Of a DNA stretch of 45,717 nucleotides, positions 15,928 to 24,960 are shown piece after piece (the first letter of the stretch is position 1; the number at the start of each line of letters is the position of its first letter). A program made the position numbers and the translations under genes. Source of the DNA: Bacteroidaceae bacterium (GTDB lineage Bacteria; Bacteroidota; Bacteroidia; Bacteroidales; Bacteroidaceae); assembly GCA_900768625.1 (NCBI GenBank), contig CAAGDO010000330.1:1-45717 (forward strand), given 5' to 3'. Below the pieces are notes generated by a model. That model saw nothing but the letters and a program-made list of their open reading frames with translations. It made no database searches and was not told where the DNA came from.

Positions 15928-17067
15928 ATGAAGACCTATTTAGTCACAGGTGCTGCCGGATTCATCGGCGCCAACTACCTGAAGTATATCCTGAAAAAGT
16001 ACAACGACGTGCGCGTTGTCGTGCTCGACCTTCTCACTTATGCCGGCTATCTTGGCACCATAGCGAAGGACATCGACAATGAACGCTGCTTTTTCGTGAA
16101 AGGCGACATTTGCGATCGTGCCCTCGTTGATAGCCTTTTTGCCGAATACCGTTTCGATGTGGTGGTCAACTTTGCCGCTGAAAGCCATGTTGACCGCAGC
16201 ATTGAAAATCCCCAGCTTTTCCTCAACACCAATATCCTCGGCACGCAGAATCTGCTTGATGCAGCACGCGCAGCATGGGTCATGGGACGCGACGAGCAGG
16301 GCTATCCCACTTGGCGCAAGGGCGTACGCTTCCATCAGGTTTCGACAGACGAAGTCTATGGTTCGCTCGGTGCAGAAGGCTACTTCACAGAGCAGACCCC
16401 TCTCTGCCCCCATAGCCCCTACAGCGCTTCGAAGACATCGGCCGATCATTTCGTTTGTGCCTATCGCGACACCTACCACATGCCGGTGAGCATTACCCGT
16501 TGCTCCAACAACTACGGTCCCTACCAGTTTCCCGAAAAACTGATTCCGCTGGTGATTAACAATATTCTCGAAGGCAAGAAACTTCCCGTCTACGGCAAAG
16601 GCGAGAATGTGCGCGACTGGCTCTATGTCGAAGACCACTGTAAGGCCATTGACATGGTGATCAACCAAGGCAAGGATGGCAGTATCTATAATGTGGGTGG
16701 CCACAACGAGCGCCAGAACATCCAGATTGTGCGTATCATCATCCGCACCATCCACGACATCATGGCATCCGAACCCCAGTTCCGCACATTGCTCAAGAAA
16801 CAGCAGCTCGGTGCCGACGGCCAGATTGACATCTCTTGGATCAATGACGATCTGATCACTTTCGTCAAGGACCGTTTGGGCCACGACCAGCGTTACGGCA
16901 TAGACCCCACCAAGATCAAGGAAGACCTTGGATGGTATCCCGAAACGTCGTTTGAAGTCGGCATCGTCAAGACCATCCGTTGGAATCTCGAAAACCACAG
17001 TTGGGTGGAAGCCGTGAGCGGCGACGACTACCAGCTCTACTACGACCGTATGTACAGCAAGAAGTGA
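15928..17067 (+). CDS. rfbB: dTDP-glucose 4,6-dehydratase
   Basis: A 379-aa short-chain dehydrogenase-type enzyme converting dTDP-glucose to dTDP-4-keto-6-deoxyglucose, the second step of dTDP-rhamnose synthesis. The NAD-binding GAAGFIG is at residues 8-14. The catalytic Thr140-Asp141-Glu142 (STDEVYG) and the Tyr165-x3-Lys169 pair (YSASK) are intact. NNYGPYQFPEKLIP and the GENVRDWLYVEDH motif are typical. It is about 20-30 residues longer than the E. coli enzyme because of an insertion near residues 285-315, as in other Bacteroidetes. Genes for the other dTDP-rhamnose steps are not adjacent. It ends before a very strong bidirectional terminator. Confidence 0.95.
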   Translation: MKTYLVTGAAGFIGANYLKYILKKYNDVRVVVLDLLTYAGYLGTIAKDIDNERCFFVKGDICDRALVDSLFAEYRFDVVVNFAAESHVDRSIENPQLFLNTNILGTQNLLDAARAAWVMGRDEQGYPTWRKGVRFHQVSTDEVYGSLGAEGYFTEQTPLCPHSPYSASKTSADHFVCAYRDTYHMPVSITRCSNNYGPYQFPEKLIPLVINNILEGKKLPVYGKGENVRDWLYVEDHCKAIDMVINQGKDGSIYNVGGHNERQNIQIVRIIIRTIHDIMASEPQFRTLLKKQQLGADGQIDISWINDDLITFVKDRLGHDQRYGIDPTKIKEDLGWYPETSFEVGIVKTIRWNLENHSWVEAVSGDDYQLYYDRMYSKK

Positions 17068-17124
17068 TGCCGCATGCTGCAGCCCATATATATATATGAC
17101 AGCGCGACACATATATAATGAATA

Positions 17125-17178
17125 AACGTGAATGACCGTGTGAACCCAATCACACGGTCATTCACGTTTTTCGTTTTT
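17125..17178. terminator. Strong bidirectional intrinsic terminator
   Basis: A perfect 19-bp stem (17125-17143 with 17150-17168) and a 6-base loop ACCCAA. TTTCGTTTTT follows on the plus strand and T-rich sequence on the minus strand. It separates convergent rfbB and the GH105 gene. Confidence 0.9.
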
Positions 17179-17193
17179 AGCCGTCGGTCTACA

Positions 17194-19518
17194 TCAGAAA
17201 AGTTCCCACGTGCGGATGTTGTCCTTCCATTGGTGGTCCTTCGGGAAAGGTTGTCCACTCCACGCTTTTTCCTGTGTTGTAGGTTGGCTGGCGTCAGTCC
17301 AGAAGGGATGGGATGCCGGCAAGCCTAGCGGGAGAAAGGAGAGCGAAGTCATGTAGAGACTACCATTGTTCGTATACCAATCGGCCACATTCGGTTGTTC
17401 ACCGCAGAAACCAATGGTGAGGAAACCGTTGCGGAAGTTCTCATGACCGTCAAACATGCGGTGGAGCACTTTGGTCAACCCGTGGCGCACCTGGCCGTTG
17501 GAAAGTCCTTCGGGCAATGTGCCGTACCAAGCCATAAGGGCCAAAGGCTGCATGGCAGCCATACGATAAGGGATGGAACGTCCGAAAACGGGGAAAGTGC
17601 CTTCGGGCGATATGAAGCGTTCGAGCACGATGCTGTACTTCTGTGCCCTGCGGAGTTCGCGATCGTAGTATTTTCGATAGTCTATGCGTGTGCGGCGTTT
17701 GGCATCCTGCATGGCTTGCAGCGTTTCAAGATACATGGGGTGGAACACGTAGGACGAATAATAGTCAAAGGCAAAGTTCGGTCCGTCGGCATACCATCCG
17801 TCGCCCGTATACCATTCTTCCATCTTGCGGCAAGCCGAATTGACCCTGTATTCATCTCCATCAGCCCCAATCTTGAAAAGGAAGCTCTCAATCGTGGAGG
17901 AGAAAAGCAGCCAGTTGGTGTAGGGCGGGTCGATGTGGCGCAGCTGCGTGAACACCTCCACGTAGCGGCGTTTTGTGATGGAGTCAAGCGGCATCCAAAG
18001 TCGGTCATAGGCCCGAAGAAAACTTTCGGCGATGTAGGCTGCATCCACCAGTACCTGACCTTCGCCTTGCCAGAGCAGATAGTCGGGACTGTCGGGGTCG
18101 ACAGCATTCTTGTAGCTCTTCAGCGCCCAATCGCGCATCTGGCTACGCTTCTTGCCCTCAGCTGTCTGGTCGTCGGGCAAGGCAAGCCAAGGAGCCACGC
18201 CCGCCATGAGGCGTCCGAAACATTCCATGTAGGCCACCCGCTTGTCGCGTCCGTCCCAATTGGGGCTGACCTCGAGGTGCATATTCTGTTGGAGTTTTCC
18301 TTCGGCCATGTTGCTGAGCACCGGTTTCGCCATTTGCGTGAGCAAGCCCACCCAATAAGCCCGGTCACCTCCTTCATTGCCTTGTCCTGTTGCTTCAAGA
18401 TAGCGCACGTATTCGCAGGCTGCCAGGAGAAAGGCCCCTGTTCCAAACGGCGTTTCTGAATCTGCGTTCACGACCTGTCCCGGAATGGCCTTTTCGCCGA
18501 TGGGCTGCACATAGCCCACTTTCCCGCTCTTCTGCAAAGCCGTAGTCTTCAGGTAGTTCCATGCACGGCGCACCACGGGGAGATAAGTCGCTTCGTCAAG
18601 ATATCCGTTGTTCACGCCCCACGTCAGGCCGTAGGTGAAGAAAGCCGTACCGCTCGTTTCGGGGCCGGGAGCAAATGAGGGTTCAAGCATCGATCGCGTC
18701 CAGTATCCTTCGGGTTGCTGCGAACGTGCCACGCTGGCGGCAAGCTTCTGGTATTTTTTTACAAAGAAATCGTGGTGGACGTCATTCTTCGGCATATCCT
18801 GCAGCACCTTGGCCAGCCCGGCCAACACCCATCCGTCACCTCTTGCCCAGAAGTCCTTCTTGCCGCCAGGCGTCTGATGTTTGGGATAGACATATTTGGC
18901 ATCGCGGAAGTACAGTCCGGTTTCCGCGTCCAGCATGATGCTGTCAGAGTAGACCACATACTCGTAGAGCTTGTCGAGATATTTGCGGTCGCCCGTGAGC
19001 TTGTAGAGTTTTGTCATCACGGGCATCACCATATAGAGGCCGTCCGCCCACCACCAATAGTCGTGGCGCGGTGTGCTGATTTCGTAGTCCATCACCTCGC
19101 GTGCCCTACGAATGCGCTGGTCGACGGGCAGAATCTGATAGAGGTCGATGTACGTTTGGAAACACACCTGCCAGTCGCCGAACAATACGTGGTCGTCGGT
19201 TTCGCCATAGTGGTATTTCCAGTTCTTTCGGTCGTCGCTCTTGGCACCCATCCATTTGTTGTGTTCAGCCCAATCGGTGGAATACTTCAGATAGGCAGGA
19301 TTTTGCGTCAGCCGATAGGCCTCCATGTTGCCAGTGTGGTAGGCTGCATAGTCCCAGAACGCCCATTTCTCAGGTTTGTTGTTTTTCTGCCAATAGTCGT
19401 TGACCTTGGCGATGATGGCTCTCACTTCCTTTGCTTCCTTGGCGGACGAGCTTGCAGCCCGGCACACGGTCAGTGGTAGCAGCAAAAGGAGAAGACACAG
19501 GGTCAGGTTTCGTTTCAT
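17194..19518 (-). CDS. Secreted GH105 unsaturated rhamnogalacturonyl hydrolase fused to DUF2264
   Basis: A 774-aa two-domain protein with a signal peptide (residues 1-21). Residues about 25-400 form an alpha/alpha-barrel of the GH88/GH105 (YteR) type, with the catalytic Asp159 in WWWADGLYM, plus HYGETDDH and ARGDGWV. This family removes the unsaturated uronic acid left by pectate or rhamnogalacturonan lyases. Residues about 420-774 form a DUF2264 domain, also an alpha/alpha barrel, with WYADGPNFAFDYYSSYVFHP and the WYTNNGSLYM motif. The fusion is full length. It lies 55 bp downstream of the DUF4861 lipoprotein gene, so the two are probably one operon acting on pectin-derived oligosaccharides. 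The specific linkage is inferred. Confidence 0.88.
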   Translation of the reverse strand: MKRNLTLCLLLLLLPLTVCRAASSSAKEAKEVRAIIAKVNDYWQKNNKPEKWAFWDYAAYHTGNMEAYRLTQNPAYLKYSTDWAEHNKWMGAKSDDRKNWKYHYGETDDHVLFGDWQVCFQTYIDLYQILPVDQRIRRAREVMDYEISTPRHDYWWWADGLYMVMPVMTKLYKLTGDRKYLDKLYEYVVYSDSIMLDAETGLYFRDAKYVYPKHQTPGGKKDFWARGDGWVLAGLAKVLQDMPKNDVHHDFFVKKYQKLAASVARSQQPEGYWTRSMLEPSFAPGPETSGTAFFTYGLTWGVNNGYLDEATYLPVVRRAWNYLKTTALQKSGKVGYVQPIGEKAIPGQVVNADSETPFGTGAFLLAACEYVRYLEATGQGNEGGDRAYWVGLLTQMAKPVLSNMAEGKLQQNMHLEVSPNWDGRDKRVAYMECFGRLMAGVAPWLALPDDQTAEGKKRSQMRDWALKSYKNAVDPDSPDYLLWQGEGQVLVDAAYIAESFLRAYDRLWMPLDSITKRRYVEVFTQLRHIDPPYTNWLLFSSTIESFLFKIGADGDEYRVNSACRKMEEWYTGDGWYADGPNFAFDYYSSYVFHPMYLETLQAMQDAKRRTRIDYRKYYDRELRRAQKYSIVLERFISPEGTFPVFGRSIPYRMAAMQPLALMAWYGTLPEGLSNGQVRHGLTKVLHRMFDGHENFRNGFLTIGFCGEQPNVADWYTNNGSLYMTSLSFLPLGLPASHPFWTDASQPTTQEKAWSGQPFPKDHQWKDNIRTWELF

Positions 19519-19573
19519 ACGATGATTGTAGGGGGTATATGTGATGTATTTTGGATTCCAATGAAAGAGCAGT

Positions 19574-20815
19574 TCACTTCACCGTCACCTCCAGCGGATG
19601 GCGGATACAACGGCTGAAATGTCGGAGATAAGCGGTCCAGGTCTCCATGTTGGGCATGAAACCTTTGCTCCAACCGCTTCCCCAATAGTAGGTGAAGTCT
19701 TCGCCCGGATAATAGGTCCCGATGCCCATCACATGGCCGAGAGCATGGCCGTGTTCGCGTCGTTCGGCAGCAGTGAAGCGCTCCACTTTCGTCGTTTGGA
19801 AATTGCGGCTCAGTGCGCCAACGAAAATCACGCCGTTGTCAGCCCTCGCATTGTCGGTGGAATCGGCGTAGGCCACGAATCCATCTGTGCTGTCCATGGC
19901 GAACCCGTCCGGATGCTGTTCGCGAAGGGGAATGCCAGCCACCAATGGGTGTTCGCTGTTCAGTCCGTCGTAGTGCACCGACGTGCGATTGAGAAACGAA
20001 CCTCGGTCGAGCGAAATCGTGCGCGTTTCCACCACCTTTTCGTCATGGTCCACCCGTTGCCCACCGAATGTCAATCGAAACGTGAAACGCAACGGTCCGC
20101 GGTCCATCACTTCATAGTGGACGTAACACCAGGGATAAACGATTTTCCCTTTCTCATCCAGCAAGGCCGAAGTTGCTGCTCCCAGCGTAGGACCCACGCT
20201 GAACACGTCCATCCCTTCGCCATGGTCCACATGGTAGCTGATCGCGCGCTCCAGACTGTCGGCCTGTCGGCGTAGTCCCTTGCGTCGCAAGGCTTGAACC
20301 TTGCTCAAGGATTCGGGGTTACAAGCCTTGGCATAGAACGTTTCGAGCACGGGATGTTCCACGCTCTTTGTGAAGATATCATAGCCGAAACCACGTTCGC
20401 CGCGTGTTTGAAGCGCAGGACCGTAGGCGCGGTATGCCATTCTGTCGTTTTCCCAGGCGAAGTCGTCGTCGCGTTCCTTAAATTGCCGTCCCCTCACGAG
20501 CGTGTCAACCTGAGCCGCCTGGCCAGCCACTGCCTTGAAGGTCTTCACGCCATGAGCCACCACCGAAACGGGGAAAATCAGCATTCCGTCGCTGGTCATC
20601 TGCGTAGGCACTTCATCTCCAGCATCGTTCAGCAGACGGAAAGGGAAATGGCGGAGCTTGTCCACTTTCCGGACATCGATTTCCGCCATTTCATTGTAGC
20701 GGTCTTCATCGAGCGGATTGTGCACCCGTAAGGTGAGTAACGGGCGTTGCGACTGACACGATAGGGTCAGCAAAAGCGAAAGTAGGGCGGTTGCAGAGGT
20801 CAGAATTCGGTTCAT
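19574..20815 (-). CDS. DUF4861 lipoprotein, pectin-utilisation associated
   Basis: A 413-aa protein from the ATG at 20813-20815, chosen because it gives a lipoprotein signal (LTLSC, Cys20). The longer reading from 20905 overlaps the promoter region. The mature part is a beta-rich, non-membrane domain matching DUF4861, found next to rhamnogalacturonan and pectin degradation genes in Bacteroidetes. Recognisable segments are RVHNPLDEDR, GRQFKERDDDFAWENDRMAYRAYGP (given here only as a location, about residues 106-130), and FTYYWGSGWSK near the C-terminus. The catalytic residues are unknown to me. It is the first gene of a pair with GH105-DUF2264, so an enzymatic or binding role on pectin fragments at the cell surface or periplasm is likely. 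Confidence 0.82.
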   Translation of the reverse strand: MNRILTSATALLSLLLTLSCQSQRPLLTLRVHNPLDEDRYNEMAEIDVRKVDKLRHFPFRLLNDAGDEVPTQMTSDGMLIFPVSVVAHGVKTFKAVAGQAAQVDTLVRGRQFKERDDDFAWENDRMAYRAYGPALQTRGERGFGYDIFTKSVEHPVLETFYAKACNPESLSKVQALRRKGLRRQADSLERAISYHVDHGEGMDVFSVGPTLGAATSALLDEKGKIVYPWCYVHYEVMDRGPLRFTFRLTFGGQRVDHDEKVVETRTISLDRGSFLNRTSVHYDGLNSEHPLVAGIPLREQHPDGFAMDSTDGFVAYADSTDNARADNGVIFVGALSRNFQTTKVERFTAAERREHGHALGHVMGIGTYYPGEDFTYYWGSGWSKGFMPNMETWTAYLRHFSRCIRHPLEVTVK

Positions 20816-20887
20816 GATTTGTTGGGGATGTTGCACGTCTGGAAAGAATTTGAACGTGAGGATGGATGTTTTGCAAAATATGCGTTG

Positions 20888-20895
20888 CAAAATTA
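20888..20895 (-). promoter_or_regulatory. Candidate -7 box of the DUF4861-GH105 pair
   Basis: TAATTTTG on the minus strand, 73 bp before the ATG. A TTTC about 22 bp upstream could serve as the -33 element. Confidence 0.5.
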
Positions 20896-20905
20896 CCCAT
20901 AACAA

Positions 20906-21566
20906 TCGTAACGGATGAAAGGTTTTTCAATCAGCGAGGACCAATATTCGGTCAAATTCCTTTTTTCGAGTGTAAGAGAGGTGGTAATAGGCCTTTTGGA
21001 TGGCCAATTAAAGGCGAATACGTCTTGTTAGTTTGTCGTTACCATCCTGTATGGAACACCTTTTTGTTTTTCATCACGCTTCTATTCGTTCTGTTCTCTA
21101 TTCAATCGTGAAGTTATGATTTGTTCCGACAGCCCCCTCCGTTGAGGGTCACGTCACTCGAAGCCGTTTCTTACGCGCGTGTCTTATATTTATCCCTTGG
21201 GGGCTTTCCTACATTTACCCTTTACTCAAGTTTCATCGCAAAAGTTTTTCTTTTGGGCAAGCGCTGAGTGAATTATTGAAGAAACAAATTTTCAAAGTCT
21301 GTTGTTTTCTGTCTTGTCTCGAATATGATGAGGAAAGTTGTGGGCGGGTATCAAAAGATAATTCGTAAAATACTTCTTGTTTTGGATTAAATTTCCTAAT
21401 TTTGCCAAAACGATAACTTGGTAGAGTTAACTGTAAATAGCAATTTTCCTCTTTGTAGCAGAGTGAATTCACGCATAGACCTGATTTGCAATGCTACTTA
21501 ATCAAATAGAAAAAGGCAAACTAGCTGTGAATAGTTTGATTATTAATCCAATTTAAAAATATTCGT
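20906..21566. other. Intergenic AT-rich stretch without a convincing gene
   Basis: About 660 bp between the DUF4861 promoter and the orphan membrane protein gene. It is richer in A and T than the flanks. A 79-codon minus-strand reading (21233-21472) has no recognisable features and is not called. The only signal I can support is the promoter box at 21397-21404. Confidence 0.5.
21397..21404 (+). promoter_or_regulatory. Candidate -7 box of the orphan membrane protein gene
   Basis: TAATTTTG, with a TTG 17 bp upstream as a possible -33 element. The start codon is 163 bp downstream, so the leader would be long. Confidence 0.45.
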
Positions 21567-22163
21567 ATGAACGCACAAAAAGAATTGAAAAGTGTTTCTT
21601 TGAGAAACTCTTTTTTATCTACACTCTCTAACATTTTGTATGTTATTGGAGTTATTGCCATCTTGGCAGGTGTAATTAATTTCTTTATAGGCATTGACTA
21701 TGCTGATTCTTTTATCGATGAGAAACGCTATTTGGCAAATAGTTACAAGACCATAGGAATCGGTTCTGCATTTTCTGGTTTTTGCCTATTTTTCTTCGGG
21801 GCAATCGGTAAGGCAATAAATGAAATTCGTAACTATATTATTGCGGATTTCAACTTGCGGAATGAACACACAGTAGAATCTGCTAAAGCAACTCAAGTTG
21901 ACCGAACTTCTCAATCGGTTGGTGCAACACCGTCAAAGACTGAAACACAAGAAGTTAAAGAGGAAAAAGAACTTACAACTTTTGACGATTTAAGTGTAGG
22001 GGATACAGTAAAGCACCTTGCTTCTGGCAAACTGTTTAAAATTATTGGTTTCCCTGGATATGGTTTCATTCAGTGTGAGCCAACCAATAAAGACTTACTT
22101 GCCAAGATTTTTGATAGCTATACTTCATTCAAAAGGAATGAGATTGAGAAGGTCGAAATGTAA
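21567..22163 (+). CDS. Orphan membrane protein with C-terminal SH3-like segment
   Basis: A 198-aa protein I do not recognise. Two hydrophobic segments (about residues 19-42 and 65-86) flank a short polar loop, placing both termini on the same side. A charged linker (about residues 105-140, rich in Glu, Lys, Thr) leads to a small domain at about 141-198 that starts DDLSVGDTVKHLASGK. The pattern (VGDxV, x, GK, then short strands) is reminiscent of KOW/SH3-like or DUF2158-type beta barrels; this is inference from pattern only. Base composition is clearly lower in GC than the neighbours, suggesting different origin or recent acquisition. It has its own promoter box and a strong terminator and no operon partner. 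Confidence 0.7.
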   Translation: MNAQKELKSVSLRNSFLSTLSNILYVIGVIAILAGVINFFIGIDYADSFIDEKRYLANSYKTIGIGSAFSGFCLFFFGAIGKAINEIRNYIIADFNLRNEHTVESAKATQVDRTSQSVGATPSKTETQEVKEEKELTTFDDLSVGDTVKHLASGKLFKIIGFPGYGFIQCEPTNKDLLAKIFDSYTSFKRNEIEKVEM

Positions 22164-22221
22164 CTTCGCTTTAGTCTAGAATTCCTTCTTGAGTGTGTTA
22201 GCTCTCTTTCCTAGTATAATT

Positions 22222-22268
22222 AAGCCTCCTTACGATTAGTCTTCTGTCTTTCGTAAGGAGGCCTTTTT
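22222..22268. terminator. Intrinsic terminator after the orphan membrane protein gene
   Basis: GCCTCCTTACGA (22224-22235) pairs perfectly with TCGTAAGGAGGC (22251-22262), followed by CTTTTT on the plus strand. It also lies 3' of the convergent acetyltransferase gene. Confidence 0.85.
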
Positions 22269-22323
22269 GATTATTCCGTTTTGCCTAACGGCAAACGCTC
22301 CATTCCCTTATCCACGATTTGCT

Positions 22324-22809
22324 CTATACCTTCAATTCATAATCCACCACATCAAGCCATTGGCCGAATTTTTGTCCCACTTCATGGAAACGCGATACCT
22401 GCGTGAAGCCCAACGATTCATGCAGTCGTTCACTGGGTTCGTTGCCCTGGGTGATGCAGGCAATGAGCACATGCACCCCGCTGTCCTTGCGGCATGCCTC
22501 AATGAGATGGTGCATCAGTTGGCTTCCTAGTCCCTTACGGCAAACGTCGGGAGAAAGGTATATGGTTGTTTCGAGCGTGTGGCTATAGGCTGCCCGCTCT
22601 TTCCAAGGGTGGGCGTAGCAATATCCCTCCACGCGTCCATTCTCTTCGGCCACAAAATAGGGATGGCCGGAAGATATCTCCCGGATGCGACGGAGCATTT
22701 CTTCTGTGGAAGGAGCTTCGGTTTCGAAGGAAATGTTGGTGTGGAGCACATAGTGTGCGTAGATGTCGGCGATGGCTTGCGCATCGTCTTCGCGAACCGG
22801 TCGTATCAT
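22324..22809 (-). CDS. GNAT-family N-acetyltransferase, phosphinothricin-acetyltransferase-like
   Basis: A 161-aa cytosolic acetyltransferase using acetyl-CoA. The N-terminus IRPVREDDAQAIADIYAHYV and the segment NISFETEAPS resemble the Pat/Bar/YncA group. The acetyl-CoA loop is CRKGLGSQL (about residues 89-97), and the C-terminal GFTQVSRFHEVGQKFGQW motif is shared with that group. These enzymes acetylate small amines, including methionine derivatives or phosphinothricin-like compounds; the natural substrate is unknown here. Family length is normal. It lies 128 bp beyond the Upf1-like helicase stop codon on the same strand, with no clear promoter of its own. Confidence 0.85.
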   Translation of the reverse strand: MIRPVREDDAQAIADIYAHYVLHTNISFETEAPSTEEMLRRIREISSGHPYFVAEENGRVEGYCYAHPWKERAAYSHTLETTIYLSPDVCRKGLGSQLMHHLIEACRKDSGVHVLIACITQGNEPSERLHESLGFTQVSRFHEVGQKFGQWLDVVDYELKV

Positions 22810-22937
22810 GTGGATGATTGGTGTTGGTTGAATGTTTGATGAATATCGGATGAAAAGAGGTAGGGTTATGAGCAGCTTGGAGGGATGGGCGTTGGCTTTT
22901 CAGTATCGCAACGCTGCCTGAAGATCAGATGGCGTCA

Positions 22938-24911
22938 TCATTCGTTCAAGCCATCTTCCCCTTGGCCTACGGCTGAGATCTTGCAGCTGTCGTAGAGCTT
23001 CTTGTAGAATTTATGGCGGCAAAGCGTGCGCGACGACCCCAGAATGATGAGTTTGCATCGGGCACGGGTGATGGCCACGTTCATGCGGCGAAGGTCGGAA
23101 AGAAATCCGATTTGTCCCTCTTCGTTGGCGCGCACCAGGCTGACGAGTACCACGTCGCGTTCCTGCCCCTGAAAGGCGTCCACCGTGTTGATCGTGATCT
23201 GCTTGCGGAGCGGACGGAGAAATTCGTCGCGGCGGATGAGACCACGGAGATATTGCACTTGCGCGCGATAAGGAGAAATCACGCCGAAATCCACTTGCTC
23301 TTCCTGCAACCGATGGCGGCCGATGCGGTTGACATAGTCGTGAAGGGCCTGAATGGTCTGGCGGGCTTCCAGTTTGTTGATGCGTCCGTACGTGCTGCCC
23401 ACGAACTGTTCGTGATTTGCTGGACCTTCTGCCGGTACTTCGTACTGATTCTCCGCATGCAATGCATCGTCGGGGAAGGAATTGTCGCAGTCCGTGTCCA
23501 CCCAAACGAGCGGGTCGTCGATGTCGTCGAGCATCGAGCGGTGACGCACCTCGGGAGCGGCCTCCAGCTTTCCCTCATAGAACCAATCAGACGAGAAGCG
23601 CATCAGCGTCTCGTTCATGCGGTACTGCACGGTGAGCAGTCTCACCGTTTCGGGCTTTGTCCGTGCCAACTGTTCCATCAGTGTACGGGCCAGTCCGCCA
23701 CGGATGGCAGCCTGACATTTCACGGTGGGGGGCAACTGCTGGTGGTCACCCGCAAAAATCACGCGGTCCGCCTTTTGCAGCGCAATCCAGCAAGCAGCTT
23801 CCAGCGCCTGTGCTGCTTCATCGATGAAAAGCGTGTGGAAATGTTGTCCCGTGAGCAACTGGTTGGCCGCTCCTGTCAGGGTGCAGGCTATCACACGCGA
23901 GGAATCAAACAATGCATGGCGGATGCGCATTTCCAGTTCGTCGGCCCGTTCGCGCAGTCGTGCCACCTTCTGATGGAAATTCTCGGGACGTCCCTTTCGC
24001 GGCTGGCTGTAGAGTTGCCGAATCGAGCGGCGCACTTGCCAGAGCGTAGGATAGTCAGGATGGGCTTCAAAACGTCGCTCGTAGGTGTTGGCCAACATCT
24101 GTTCCGTCACTCTGCTCGGATTGCCTACGCGAAGCACCGAGATGCCGCGTTCGTCGAGCTGTCGGCAAATCCAGTCGACAGCCGTGTTGCTTTGGGCGCA
24201 TACCATCACTTGCGGTTCGCGGCGAAGCACCTGGTCGATGGCTTCCACCAGTGTCGTCGTCTTGCCCGTTCCGGGAGGACCATGAACGATGAGTACATCC
24301 TTGGCGCGCAATACATCGCCAACGGCGGCTTCCTGCGAACGGTTGAGCCAAGGCAGACTGAGGGGCATGGCTGGTGCCGCGCCCCACGTTGCGGGGGCGG
24401 CAGTATGGAAAATGTCGCGCAATGCAGCAATGCGGTTTCCTTTGGCGTCGATTGTGCGACGGAGCGCATCAAACATCATGCGATAGGAATAATCATCGAA
24501 ATGCAGTTGAACGCCCGGTCGTTCCAGACTTTGCAGTTGAGCCAAAGCTCCTTCGCCCGGAAGTTCGACCACCATGCGGTCGGCCTCCGCATAGCTGACA
24601 GTGGCTTGAAAGGTCAGATAGTGGAGCTGTCCGCTCAAGTCCTGCGAAAAGAAGCACACCTGCCGTCCGTATTCAAAGTTATGTTCGATGTCGGCATCAG
24701 CCGAACGGGTGATTTCCACCACAAAGCGGTCGAGCGAGTTGTAGTATGCCCGCCCGACCGTGATGGGAAACCAGCAGTCACCGCGTTTCACCTTGCGGTC
24801 GACACCCATCATTTCGGTGTCGTGCTGGAAAGCCTTTTTCTCGGCTTCATATTCTTTGTGGAGCAATTGCAGCTGCTCCGTAAGCGTAGGATATTTCATC
24901 GTAGGGATCAT
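22938..24911 (-). CDS. Upf1-like SF1 DNA/RNA helicase
   Basis: A 657-aa (653 if started at the ATG four codons in) superfamily 1B helicase of the Upf1/IGHMBP2 type widespread in Bacteroidetes. An N-terminal beta-barrel-like domain (about residues 30-180) precedes the motor. Walker A is GPPGTGKTTT with Lys217. Further motifs are IDEAAQALE (II), GDHQQLPPTV (III), LTVQYRMNE (IV), TVDAFQGQERDVV (V) and MNVAITRAR (VI). All are intact. No nuclease domain is fused. The cellular role is unknown; nucleic-acid unwinding is inferred from the family. It lies 49 bp downstream of the outer-membrane-type gene at 24961 and is probably cotranscribed. Confidence 0.9.
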   Translation of the reverse strand: MIPTMKYPTLTEQLQLLHKEYEAEKKAFQHDTEMMGVDRKVKRGDCWFPITVGRAYYNSLDRFVVEITRSADADIEHNFEYGRQVCFFSQDLSGQLHYLTFQATVSYAEADRMVVELPGEGALAQLQSLERPGVQLHFDDYSYRMMFDALRRTIDAKGNRIAALRDIFHTAAPATWGAAPAMPLSLPWLNRSQEAAVGDVLRAKDVLIVHGPPGTGKTTTLVEAIDQVLRREPQVMVCAQSNTAVDWICRQLDERGISVLRVGNPSRVTEQMLANTYERRFEAHPDYPTLWQVRRSIRQLYSQPRKGRPENFHQKVARLRERADELEMRIRHALFDSSRVIACTLTGAANQLLTGQHFHTLFIDEAAQALEAACWIALQKADRVIFAGDHQQLPPTVKCQAAIRGGLARTLMEQLARTKPETVRLLTVQYRMNETLMRFSSDWFYEGKLEAAPEVRHRSMLDDIDDPLVWVDTDCDNSFPDDALHAENQYEVPAEGPANHEQFVGSTYGRINKLEARQTIQALHDYVNRIGRHRLQEEQVDFGVISPYRAQVQYLRGLIRRDEFLRPLRKQITINTVDAFQGQERDVVLVSLVRANEEGQIGFLSDLRRMNVAITRARCKLIILGSSRTLCRHKFYKKLYDSCKISAVGQGEDGLNE

Positions 24912-24960
24912 CTATGGACAAACGCGCAATGCATCTGTCGGAACGTGTTATGTCTGCAGT

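Noticed and set aside
15940..17112. 390-codon reading opposite rfbB
   Set aside because: Antisense shadow; rfbB has complete catalytic motifs and good context.
21233..21472. 79-codon minus-strand reading in the AT-rich gap
   Set aside because: No signal, domain or promoter; it overlaps the promoter box of the plus-strand gene.
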